Below are positions 56,596 to 64,000 of a stretch of DNA of 64,000 nucleotides, piece after piece. How positions within the stretch are numbered: the stretch's first letter is position 1; every line of letters starts with the position of its first letter. Source of the stretch: Pseudomonadota bacterium (GTDB taxonomy: Bacteria; Pseudomonadota; Gammaproteobacteria; Steroidobacterales; Steroidobacteraceae); contig JAKBWB010000015.1 of NCBI GenBank assembly GCA_021843755.1, positions 17,730 to 81,729 of the forward strand. Direction: 5' to 3'. The translations under genes were made by a program, and so were the position numbers. A model generated the notes under the pieces. It ran no database searches and was not told where the DNA came from. It worked only from the letters and a program-made list of their open reading frames with translations.

Positions 56596-59500
56596 GTGCC
56601 GCAGTTTTTCATCGACCGGCCGATCTTCGCCTGGGTCATCGCCCTGCTCATCCTCTTGGGCGGCGGCATCGCGCTCAGCCGCCTGCCCACGGATTCCTAC
56701 CCCGTAGTCGCTCCACCGCAGGTGACCATCCACGCAAGCTACCCCGGTGCTAACGCGCGTACGGTCGAGTCGACGGTGACCAGGGTCATCGAGCAGGAAC
56801 TGACCGGCATCGACAACCTGCTGTATTTCACGGCCCAGTCGAGCTACGGCCAGTCGCAGATCACGCTCACTTTCGCGACCGGCACGGACCCCAACATCGC
56901 ACAGGTGCAGACACAGAACCGCGTGTCGCTTGCCGAGCCCCTGTTGCCCACCGAAGTGACCCAGCAGGGCATTCAGGTCAACCAATCGAGCGCCGGTTTC
57001 CTCGGCGTCATTGCCCTGCGCTCCGCACCGGGGGGGCCGGACCGCGCGGCACTCAATCACTGGGTCGCGGCCCATGTCATCGATCAAATCGAGCGCATCA
57101 CCGGCGTAGGCTCGGCGACGCTGTTCGGCTCGGACTACGCCATGAGGATCTGGCTGGATCCGAACAAGCTGCACGCCTACGGCCTCTCGCCGGCGACGGT
57201 CCTGCAGGCGATTCAAGGCCAGAACATTCAGGTTGCCGCGGGTTCCGTCGGCGCGGCACCGGCGGTGCACGGGCAGCAAATTACCGCCACGGTCTCGACT
57301 CAGGGGTGGTTCGATTCGCCCCGGCAGTTCGGCAACATCCTGCTGCGCACCAATCCCGACGGTACATCGGTGTACCTGAAGGACGTGGCCCGAGTGCAGC
57401 TCGGCCTGCAGGACTATTCATTTGCAACGCGAGTGAACACGACTCCGGTGGCAGCCTTCGGCATTCAGCTGCTGCCGGACGCCAACAGCCTGAAGGTGAT
57501 GGAACTGGTCAAGGCGAGGATGCGCCAGCTGCAGAAGACATTTCCCGCCGGGGTCACCTGGTTCGCGCCTGTTGACTCCACGATATTCATCAAGGCCGCA
57601 ATCAAGGACGTGCTGATCACGATCGCCGAGGCGTTCGTGCTGGTCTTCATCGTCATGCTGATCTTCCTGCAGAGTTTCCGCACGACCCTGATCCCGATGC
57701 TGGTGGTGCCGACGGCGCTGTCGGGTGCGCTGATCGGCATCTATGCGCTCGGTTATTCGATCAACCAGTTGACGCTGTTCGCCATGGTGCTGGCGATCGG
57801 CATTCTGGTCGACGATGCGATCGTGGTCGTCGAGGCCGTAGACCGCATCATGCGCGAGGAGCATCTGCCGCCGAAGGAGGCCGCGCGCAAAGCCATGGGC
57901 CAGATCACCGGCGCCATCATCGCGATCACGCTGGTGCTGGCCGCCGTGTTCATCCCCAGCGCGCTGCAGACCGGCAGCACGGGCGTCATCTATCGCCAGT
58001 TCGCGCTCACGCTCTCCATCTCGATGGTGTTCTCCGCTTTCCTGGCGCTGTCGTTCTCACCGGCGCTGTGCGCCTCGCTCATGCACCCGAAACACCTGGA
58101 CAACCCGCTCTTCCGGGGCTTCAATCGGCTGTTCGAGGGCACGCGCGCGGCATACGTGCGGCGTGTATTCCATTCCGTCACACACTTGCCGCGGTGGATG
58201 ACGGCCTTCGCGGTGATCGTGGCGCTCGGCCTGTTCGTGCTCGCCAAACTCCCGGGCAGCTTCGTGCCCGAGGAAGACCAGGGCGACATCATGGCGAACA
58301 TAGAGCTGCCGGCGGGTGCGAGTCTGCAACGCACCGAGGCAACACTGTCCCGGTTCTACAAAATGATGATCAAAAACCCCGCCGTTCACGATGTCTTCCA
58401 GGTCGCCGGCAGCGGCTTTGCCGGCACCGCCGAAAGTGCCGGGCGGGCATTCATCCACCTCGTTCCGTGGAGCCAGCGCAAGCAGACGGCGTTTCAGATC
58501 ATCCGCTGGGGCAATTCGCAGGCCAAGAAGCAGATCCACAATGCGAGCGTCTTCTTGGTCAATAAGCCGACCATACAGGGCTTGGGGCAGTTCGGCGGGT
58601 TCGACTTCTACCTGGAAGACCGCGCGGGCCTGGGACGCCCGGCGCTGAGTTCCGCGGTCCGCACGCTGCTCGCCAAGGCACGCAAGGATCCCGAGCTCTA
58701 CAACGTGCGCGTCAACAGTCTGCCGCGGCAGCCGGAGCTGATGCTGCACGTCAATCGGGTCGAAGCCGAGTCGATGGGCATATCGCCCGAGCAGGTCTAT
58801 CAGACGCTGCAGCTGATGCTCGCGCCGGTGTTCGCGAACGAATTCATCTACCAGGGGCGTGTGGAGCAGGTGCTGGTGCAGGCCGCGGCTCCGTACCGGA
58901 TGAGCCCTGAGAGCCTGCATGACTTCTATATCGATGGCCCATCGAGCTCGAGCGGCACGACTCCGCCGATGATTCCGCTGTCGAACTTCGTACATGCGCA
59001 GTGGCGGACGGCCGCACCGACGCTGACCGATTACGACTCGTATCCGGCCGTGGAGATCCTCGGACAGGCGGCCCCCGGTTACAGCTCCGGGCAGGCCATG
59101 ACGCAGATGGAGCACATCGTCACGCGCGACTTGCCGCGGGGTTTCGGCTTCAACTGGGCGGGCCAGTCGCTGCAGGAGCTCAGCTCCGCCGCCCAGGCCC
59201 CGATGCTGTTCTCGCTCTCGATTCTCGTGGTCTACCTGGCACTCGCCGCCCTTTATGAGAGCTGGAGCATACCGGCCGCGGTGCTGCTCGCCGTGCCGAT
59301 CGGGCTCATCGGCAGCGCCATCGCAATGAGTCTGCGGGGCCTGACCGATGACGTATTCTTCAAGATCGGCCTGGTCACCATCATCGGCCTCACCGCCAAG
59401 AATGCCATCCTGATCACGGAGTTCGCGGTCTCCGGACAGCACAATGGTCTCAGTCTGCACAAGGCGGTGCTCGAGGCGGCCCGCATGCGGTTCCGGCCGA

Positions 59501-59745
59501 TCATCATGACGTCGTTCGCCTTCATCCTGGGTGTTTTCCCGATGGTGGTTTCCACGGGAGCCGGTGCCGCCGCGCGGCACGACATCGGTACCTGCGTCGT
59601 CGGCGGCATGCTGACCGCGGTGGTACTTGGCGTCCTGGTGATCCCACTGTGCTATGTCAGCGTGCGACGTCTCCTCGGCGACAAGCTCGACGAGGAGACG
59701 CCCGGACACGGCGCCATCACCGCGCCGCCCCCGAGCGGGCCGTGA
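56596..59745 (+). CDS. RND-family multidrug efflux transporter (HAE1 type)
   Basis: 1049 residues, the standard AcrB/MexB length. Proton-driven export of hydrophobic compounds across the inner membrane and periplasm. The proton-relay residues are present: Asp406 and Asp407 in GILVDDAIVVVE, and Lys935 in GLTAKNAILI. The N-terminus PQFFIDRPIFAWVIALLILL and the repeat in the second half (SLSILVVYLALAALYESWSI) are characteristic. GTG 56596. No outer-membrane channel gene follows, so the pump must borrow a TolC-like protein from elsewhere. The 3' end overlaps the convergent permease gene by 29 bases. Confidence 0.96.
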   Translation: MPQFFIDRPIFAWVIALLILLGGGIALSRLPTDSYPVVAPPQVTIHASYPGANARTVESTVTRVIEQELTGIDNLLYFTAQSSYGQSQITLTFATGTDPNIAQVQTQNRVSLAEPLLPTEVTQQGIQVNQSSAGFLGVIALRSAPGGPDRAALNHWVAAHVIDQIERITGVGSATLFGSDYAMRIWLDPNKLHAYGLSPATVLQAIQGQNIQVAAGSVGAAPAVHGQQITATVSTQGWFDSPRQFGNILLRTNPDGTSVYLKDVARVQLGLQDYSFATRVNTTPVAAFGIQLLPDANSLKVMELVKARMRQLQKTFPAGVTWFAPVDSTIFIKAAIKDVLITIAEAFVLVFIVMLIFLQSFRTTLIPMLVVPTALSGALIGIYALGYSINQLTLFAMVLAIGILVDDAIVVVEAVDRIMREEHLPPKEAARKAMGQITGAIIAITLVLAAVFIPSALQTGSTGVIYRQFALTLSISMVFSAFLALSFSPALCASLMHPKHLDNPLFRGFNRLFEGTRAAYVRRVFHSVTHLPRWMTAFAVIVALGLFVLAKLPGSFVPEEDQGDIMANIELPAGASLQRTEATLSRFYKMMIKNPAVHDVFQVAGSGFAGTAESAGRAFIHLVPWSQRKQTAFQIIRWGNSQAKKQIHNASVFLVNKPTIQGLGQFGGFDFYLEDRAGLGRPALSSAVRTLLAKARKDPELYNVRVNSLPRQPELMLHVNRVEAESMGISPEQVYQTLQLMLAPVFANEFIYQGRVEQVLVQAAAPYRMSPESLHDFYIDGPSSSSGTTPPMIPLSNFVHAQWRTAAPTLTDYDSYPAVEILGQAAPGYSSGQAMTQMEHIVTRDLPRGFGFNWAGQSLQELSSAAQAPMLFSLSILVVYLALAALYESWSIPAAVLLAVPIGLIGSAIAMSLRGLTDDVFFKIGLVTIIGLTAKNAILITEFAVSGQHNGLSLHKAVLEAARMRFRPIIMTSFAFILGVFPMVVSTGAGAAARHDIGTCVVGGMLTAVVLGVLVIPLCYVSVRRLLGDKLDEETPGHGAITAPPPSGP

Positions 59746-61099
59746 ACCACCGCCACGCGTAGTACATCGGAATCCCGGCGACGATCACCAGCACCGTCGC
59801 GCCCGTATCGCGGGGATCGGTCAGCAGGGCATTGCCCAACATGCCGAGCGATGCGACCAGGAAGATGGCCGGCACGATCGGGTAACCCCAGGTCCGATAG
59901 GGCCGCGGCAGATCCGGCCGCTTGCGCCGCAGCACGTACACACCCGCGATCGTCAGCACATAGAACGGCCAGATGCCGAGGATGAAGCGGGCGGCGAGCT
60001 GCGCGAAGTCGTTCTCCAGCACATAGGCGCAGCCGAGGGCGGTCGCCAGCCAGATCGCCGCCGAGGGGCTGTGGAACCGCGGCGAGACCCGGCCGACGGA
60101 GCGAAAGAGCAGGCCCCGGTCGGCCATCGCGAACAGGACTCGCGGACCGGTCATCATCGAGCCGTTCAGCCCGCTGACCGTCGAGAGCAGCACGAGGCCC
60201 GCGATCACCGCTGCGCCGGCGCCGCCGAATGCCGGAATGCGTGCCGCAACCGTCGCGGCGATCAGCGGAGAGGCCGCCATTTGCGCCGCCGGCAACGCGT
60301 ACCAGAAACCCAGATTCACCAGCAGATAAACCAGCATCACGCAGCCGGTACCGAGTGTCAGTGCCAGCGGCAGGGTGCGCTGCGGATTCGCAACTTCGCC
60401 GCCCATGAAGGACAGGTCCGCCCAGCCGTCGTAGGCCCACATGATGGGGATCAACGCCGTCGCGAACAGCGACATCGAGACGCCGCCTCCCGAGGTGAAC
60501 GCGGGCGGCGCAGGCGCAGCGCCCCCCCGGACCACGGTGAACGCGAGCAGGCCCAATCCCAACAGCGCGACGTACTTGGCGAGGGTCGCCACGCTCATGA
60601 CGGACGCGGCGCGCCGCACACCGATGTAATTGATCGTGCCGATGAGCACGATCGCCAGGGCGGCGACGTAGCGCACCTGTTGCGCCGTGAGCGGAACGAA
60701 ATATCCCAAGTACTCGGCGAAGATGGTTGCCGTGGCACCGAGGGCGGCTGCGCGCACCACCGCGAGTTCCGTCCAGCCGAACAGGAACGCGGGCAGCGGC
60801 CCATAACTCTCGAGCAGGTAGGCGAAGATCCCGCCCGAGCGGGGCAGCGCGGCGGCGAGTTCCGCGACGGAAAGCGCACCGCACAACGCCACGAGCCCGC
60901 CGAGCAGCCAGCACAGCAGTGCGGCCTGCGCCGTGTGAAGCTGGCCGGCAATGGTCGCCGGCACCCGGAAAATGCCGCTGCCGATCGTGATTCCCACGAC
61001 GACCGCTGCGGCACTCCAGGGCCCGACGGTGCGCGGCATCCGCTCGCCCCAGGCATCGGCCTGTGTCACGGGTGATTCGGGGCCGGACGCCGCCAACAC
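59717..61099 (-). CDS. APC-superfamily amino acid permease
   Basis: 460 residues with about 12 hydrophobic helices. The N-terminal AVVVGITIGSGIFRVPATIA is the unwound TM1 glycine motif of the APC/LAT transporters, and ALPRSGGIFAYLLESYGPLP plus SGLNGSMMTGPRVLFAMADRG are also typical. The LAT-like architecture suggests an amino acid exchanger or proton symporter; the substrate is not readable. GTG 61099 is chosen because GGAGA lies 5-6 bases upstream. ATG 61039 (MPRTVGPWS) is an alternative. It overlaps the RND gene tail to tail by 29 bases. Confidence 0.9.
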   Translation of the reverse strand: MLAASGPESPVTQADAWGERMPRTVGPWSAAAVVVGITIGSGIFRVPATIAGQLHTAQAALLCWLLGGLVALCGALSVAELAAALPRSGGIFAYLLESYGPLPAFLFGWTELAVVRAAALGATATIFAEYLGYFVPLTAQQVRYVAALAIVLIGTINYIGVRRAASVMSVATLAKYVALLGLGLLAFTVVRGGAAPAPPAFTSGGGVSMSLFATALIPIMWAYDGWADLSFMGGEVANPQRTLPLALTLGTGCVMLVYLLVNLGFWYALPAAQMAASPLIAATVAARIPAFGGAGAAVIAGLVLLSTVSGLNGSMMTGPRVLFAMADRGLLFRSVGRVSPRFHSPSAAIWLATALGCAYVLENDFAQLAARFILGIWPFYVLTIAGVYVLRRKRPDLPRPYRTWGYPIVPAIFLVASLGMLGNALLTDPRDTGATVLVIVAGIPMYYAWRWFTARSGAAR

Positions 61100-61256
61100 G
61101 ATTCTCCGGCAAATTGGGGCAGAATAGCAGAGGCGGCGCTCGTCAGCGCGCAGGTCCGCTCAGGAGTTCCCCATGGACTCGCGTCCACCCCGAGCCATGA
61201 AGCATCACGAACGCGTGACAGGCACAGGGAGGTGCCCCGCCGCCGCAGCTGGCGGA

Positions 61257-61290
61257 CGTTGAGCCAAACACCACCCTTCTTGGCTCAACG
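61257..61290. terminator. Hairpin between dacB and the permease gene
   Basis: Perfect 11-base arms CGTTGAGCCAA / TTGGCTCAACG with a 12-base loop. There is no T-tract, so it could be a rho-independent terminator of weak type or an mRNA-stabilising structure after dacB. Confidence 0.5.
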
Positions 61291-61323
61291 GCGCTGGGCG
61301 GGGCAGGAGCCCCGCTCCAGCGC
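61291..61323 (-). terminator. GC-rich hairpin right after dacB
   Basis: Arms GCGCTGG-GCGGGGC and GCCCCGCTCCAGCGC pair with one bulge around loop AGGA, starting 3 bases past the dacB stop. It directly adjoins the second hairpin at 61257-61290, giving a tandem structure. No T-tract follows in the dacB direction. Confidence 0.5.
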
Positions 61324-61326
61324 TTC

Positions 61327-62778
61327 TTAATAGCGGCGCGCCAGCGCCTCGATGCCCGCACGCTCCGCACCGATCGCCTGATACAGCGGCACGTGCCGCC
61401 AATGCGGTCCGCCGTTGACGATGGCCGCGAAGGCAATCCATCCGCCATCGCGCTTGCGCAGGTAGCCGGCAATGCCGCATACCGAGCGCGGCTGATTCAA
61501 AGTCCCGGTCTTCAGTGCCACGCGGTTGAGCCAGGCGGCATCGCCCTGACGCACAAAGGCGAAGGGGGCATCGTGCGGCACGGCGAGACCGGCGTAGAAC
61601 GCCGGGAAACGCCGCGTGTCGTGGTACTCGTACACCAGCAGGTCGACCAAATCATTGGCCGAAAGCCGATTAGCCGTGGTCAATCCGCTGCCGCTGTACA
61701 GCGGCGGCGGGCCCACCCGCGGAGGATCGTCGCGCTCGGTCTGCGCCACGAAGTTCGACAACACCCGGCTGGCCGAGGCCAGCGTCTCGTGCGGTTGCGC
61801 CAAGGCACCCATGTCGAGCGTCAGGACATCGGCGATGTAATTGTTGGAGTACTGCAGCATGCGCCAGAGCTGCTCGCGCACCATCAGGCCGCCGACGTGG
61901 CCCAACACCTGCGCGCCGGCTGGCAACGGCTCGAAGTGCACCTGCACCGGGCCGCTGATCCGTATGCCGATCTCGCGCAGCTCCTCCTTCAGCAGAAGGC
62001 CGGTTCCATAGGCCGGGTCGGACATCGCGCGGTAGACACGTTGGCCGTGACCCACCGGCACCTCGCCCCCGACCGCGAGCGTATCCGTCCCGTTGACCGT
62101 GCGCTGCTCGACCCAGAAGGTCTGCCGCCAGCCCTGGGGTACGGTGCGAATGGTTCCCGTCACCGCAATCGGCAGGCGGCTGACCGCACAGCCGCCGATG
62201 CGGGCGGCGTTGCCCGGTGAGGTCGGCATGATCTGCACACACCATGTGCCGTAGTCGACACCGATCGCCGACAACGGCGCGTTGTAGGCATTGTCGCTGC
62301 GCAGCTGCGCTGCGCACCGATCCTGGTCAGCGCAGGCCACCGACCCGAACGGCAGCGGATCGACCCGCAGCGCGCCATCTACCACGCGAATGCCCGCGGC
62401 GCGCACCGCGTTGGCCAGCACCCACAGGGATCGGTCGGTGAGCGAGGGATCACCGGCCCCCGCAAGTATCAGGTCTCCGCGTAGGACATCGCCGCGCACC
62501 GCTCCGGTGGTCACCAGGCGGGTCTGAAACTGCTGGTCGGGAGGCCACACCTGAAGCGCCGCCGCGGCGGTTGCGAGCTTGGTCAGCGAAGCGGGGGTCA
62601 ATCGCCGGGATGGATCGAGCTGCTTGAGCACGCGGCCGGTGCCCAGGTCCACCGCCGAGGCGGACACGAGCGCTCCCTGGCGCTGCAGCCGCGCCAGTGC
62701 GCTCCAGTCGGCATAGGCCGGCAGTGCGAGCAGCATGGCAAGTGCCGCAAATACGATGGTGGTGAGGCCTCGGCGCAT
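61327..62778 (-). CDS. dacB: D-alanyl-D-alanine carboxypeptidase/endopeptidase (PBP4 type)
   Basis: 483 residues with a signal peptide (cleavage near AYA-DWS). Class C low-molecular-mass PBP, peptidase family S13, which trims or cuts peptidoglycan cross-links in the periplasm. The three active-site motifs are present: Ser64-x-x-Lys67 in TPASLTKLA, SNN in LQYSNNYIAD, and KTG in VALKTGTLN. The large insertion domain between the first two motifs is present. It is on the same strand as the downstream permease gene, but a tandem hairpin separates them. Confidence 0.95.
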   Translation of the reverse strand: MRRGLTTIVFAALAMLLALPAYADWSALARLQRQGALVSASAVDLGTGRVLKQLDPSRRLTPASLTKLATAAAALQVWPPDQQFQTRLVTTGAVRGDVLRGDLILAGAGDPSLTDRSLWVLANAVRAAGIRVVDGALRVDPLPFGSVACADQDRCAAQLRSDNAYNAPLSAIGVDYGTWCVQIMPTSPGNAARIGGCAVSRLPIAVTGTIRTVPQGWRQTFWVEQRTVNGTDTLAVGGEVPVGHGQRVYRAMSDPAYGTGLLLKEELREIGIRISGPVQVHFEPLPAGAQVLGHVGGLMVREQLWRMLQYSNNYIADVLTLDMGALAQPHETLASASRVLSNFVAQTERDDPPRVGPPPLYSGSGLTTANRLSANDLVDLLVYEYHDTRRFPAFYAGLAVPHDAPFAFVRQGDAAWLNRVALKTGTLNQPRSVCGIAGYLRKRDGGWIAFAAIVNGGPHWRHVPLYQAIGAERAGIEALARRY

Positions 62779-62846
62779 CGGCGCACATTATGCGGACGAA
62801 GGGTCATCGATGGAAGGCATTCGGGCCCGGCGCCGCGCGGCGAGCA

Positions 62847-63719
62847 TCAGCGTCCCTGCTGGATCCCCGTGATCTGCGCCGCGAGGTGGGGCGGCACGAC
62901 TTCGCTGTCGAGAATCGAAAGATAGCCATCCGCCACCGCGACGACCACCGTCCGCGCGTAGGTATGAATGACCGTGCCGGCGGGATGCCCGTGCGCCTCC
63001 GGCCATCCGGCCGCGCGCTTCACGATGTGCCAGACACCGGCGACATTCGCGAGGCTTCCGGTCCGCCCATACGCGCGCATATGGCGCAGCAGATCCTCGA
63101 TGGGTCTGGAAAAATCCACCAGCTTGTCCGCGAGCGTTATCTTCGGCCAGTAGGTTCCCTCCCCTTGCGGCACCGCCATCCGCCACAACTCGGCGAAATT
63201 TCGCGCGACCCGCTCCGCCAGACGTTTGCCCGCGATCTGCACGCGCAGATCGAGGCTTTCGTGACATTCATCCGCGCGCAACGGGAAATGCTCCGCGGCC
63301 AGAATCTCTCCCGCGTCGATCTGGGCGGTCAGCCGGTGGCACGTGACGCCCCACGTGGGGTGATTCTCGAGAATCGCGCGCGGCAGCGGATACGCGCCGC
63401 GGCCGACCGGCAAAGGCGAAGGATGAAAATTGATCGCATGCTTCACCGGCGGACTGCACTGCGGAACCTTCCAGTCATAGCCGGCGACGACCAGCACGTC
63501 GCACCCGTCGCCGCCGAGATCGGCGATGTCCTGCTGCGACATGCGGGACAGCTGAATCGACGCGCCCTTCTGTTCCGCGAGCGCGATGGATGCCCGCTGA
63601 TCACCGAACTCCGGATCTCGCAGGGGCACGGTGAACAGCTTCATCGGGACCCAGCCGGCGTGACAGAACGCCTCGAAGATCCCGAGATATCGGTCGTAGG
63701 TCGCGATGGCGAAGCGCAT
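62847..63719 (-). CDS. Formyltransferase-fold protein (sugar N-formyltransferase or Fmt-like)
   Basis: 290 residues. The N-terminal part (FAIATYDRYLGIFEAF, VLVVAGYDWKVPQCSPPVKH) and the catalytic Asn-His-Asp set (INFHPSPLP, then TAQIDAGEIL) match the N10-formyltetrahydrofolate formyltransferase fold shared by methionyl-tRNA formyltransferase and sugar N-formyltransferases (ArnA-N, VioF). The C-terminal region (VDFSRPIEDLLRHMRAYGR) resembles the second domain of this group. The real start is ATG 63719; longer readings enter the tRNA-Arg gene. No peptide deformylase or def-fmt operon surrounds it, which argues for a nucleotide-sugar substrate. Confidence 0.8.
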   Translation of the reverse strand: MRFAIATYDRYLGIFEAFCHAGWVPMKLFTVPLRDPEFGDQRASIALAEQKGASIQLSRMSQQDIADLGGDGCDVLVVAGYDWKVPQCSPPVKHAINFHPSPLPVGRGAYPLPRAILENHPTWGVTCHRLTAQIDAGEILAAEHFPLRADECHESLDLRVQIAGKRLAERVARNFAELWRMAVPQGEGTYWPKITLADKLVDFSRPIEDLLRHMRAYGRTGSLANVAGVWHIVKRAAGWPEAHGHPAGTVIHTYARTVVVAVADGYLSILDSEVVPPHLAAQITGIQQGR

Positions 63720-63875
63720 GCGCTGCTCCGGGGATCCGGTCCCCTGCAGCCGCGAGTATCGCACCGCCGGTTGCCCGGAATCCGTGCGCCCGTTCGCCAT
63801 GCCGGTCAGGCCCGGGTTGCTCGCGGCACGGAATGCGCCCGCGAGCACAGCCTTGCGGGCTGATGCGTGTGGGAT

Positions 63876-63952
63876 TGGCGCGCCCGGAGAGATTCGAACT
63901 CCCGACCTCATGGTTCGTAGCCATGCGCTCTATCCAACTGAGCTACGGGCGC
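63876..63952 (-). tRNA. tRNA-Arg(ACG)
   Basis: 77 bases on the reverse strand including encoded CCA. Acceptor stem GCGCCCG/CGGGCGC; anticodon stem CATGG/CCATG with loop CTACGAA, so the anticodon is ACG (read as inosine, CGU/CGC/CGA). T-loop TTCGAAT. The acceptor, D-arm and flanking bases match the tRNA-Arg(TCG) at 18 kb. Confidence 0.97.
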
Positions 63953-64000
63953 GCCGCAAACCGATGCGCGGCTGGCCAGAGCCAGCCTGGGGACGATTCA

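Noticed and set aside
58057..61075. Long open frames opposite the RND pump and the permease
   Set aside because: Arg/His/Gln-rich shadow products with no fold; the genuine genes on the other strand are complete.
63720..63911. N-terminal extension of the formyltransferase-like gene beginning MRSGVRISPGAP
   Set aside because: The extension reads through tRNA-Arg(ACG); that peptide is a well-known artefact of translating tRNA genes. ATG 63719 fits the conserved start.
18007..63952. Possible genomic island between the two similar tRNA-Arg genes, whose 3' ends share flanking bases
   Set aside because: No integrase, no attachment repeat beyond the tRNA sequences themselves, and mostly housekeeping genes with uniform composition in between.

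Overview
The window is gene-dense, high-GC chromosomal DNA with no plasmid, phage, insertion-sequence or CRISPR signal. The gene set (180-kDa-type NAD glutamate dehydrogenase, tRNA-Arg(TCG), the small acidic family with N-terminus SRDYEPVPGQWYENL, DUF6491-like lipoprotein, TonB-dependent sugar uptake, GTG/TTG starts) suggests a gammaproteobacterium, probably in the Xanthomonadales/Nevskiales/Steroidobacter neighbourhood. That placement is inference; no rRNA is present.

Layout. 1-6.5 kb: the end of ETF-ubiquinone oxidoreductase, acetoacetyl-CoA synthetase, ZapE-type ATPase, an orphan UDP-HexNAc 6-dehydrogenase and 4-hydroxyphenylpyruvate dioxygenase. 6.6-16 kb: the giant NAD-glutamate dehydrogenase (divergent from hpd), gpmA, a membrane-anchored RraB-like protein, a 2Fe-2S ferredoxin, a thiamine-binding-like protein, a PhzF enzyme and a ModF-like double ATPase. 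16-18 kb: a decayed stretch with an alcohol dehydrogenase relic, then a phosphate acyltransferase and tRNA-Arg(TCG). 18.3-24 kb: a compact molybdenum-cofactor operon, moeA-moaA-moaC-(mobA::moaD)-(moaE::moeB::rhodanese), in which two fusions hold almost the whole sulfur-transfer pathway. It is convergent with proB-proA (24-26.5 kb).

26.5-40.4 kb is mixed housekeeping: an acidic small protein, a ferritin-like/VIT1 fusion, an FAD-linked oxidase, two small membrane proteins, TesB, a thioredoxin-reductase-like ferredoxin-NADP reductase, a glycerophosphodiesterase, GlgB, a frameshifted DUF6491 gene, a carotenoid-desaturase-like oxidoreductase and TypA.

40.4-55.2 kb is the most distinctive block, apparently a carbohydrate-scavenging locus. 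It encodes a TonB receptor, a TPR/2OG-oxygenase-like protein, a GH31 lipoprotein carrying an inserted beta-sandwich, a GH65 enzyme, an unassigned six-hairpin glycosidase and a GH37 trehalase. The same 14-bp palindromic operator, TGACATCGATATCA, occurs as a pair at both control regions (40.6 and 53.3 kb). All the hydrolases carry export signals. No regulator and no inner-membrane sugar transporter lie in the window.

55.3-64 kb: an RND efflux pair behind a TetR-like palindrome, an APC-type permease, DacB, a formyltransferase-fold protein and tRNA-Arg(ACG). Several genes (gdh, proB, glgB) have a -10 box so close to the start codon that the transcripts look leaderless.
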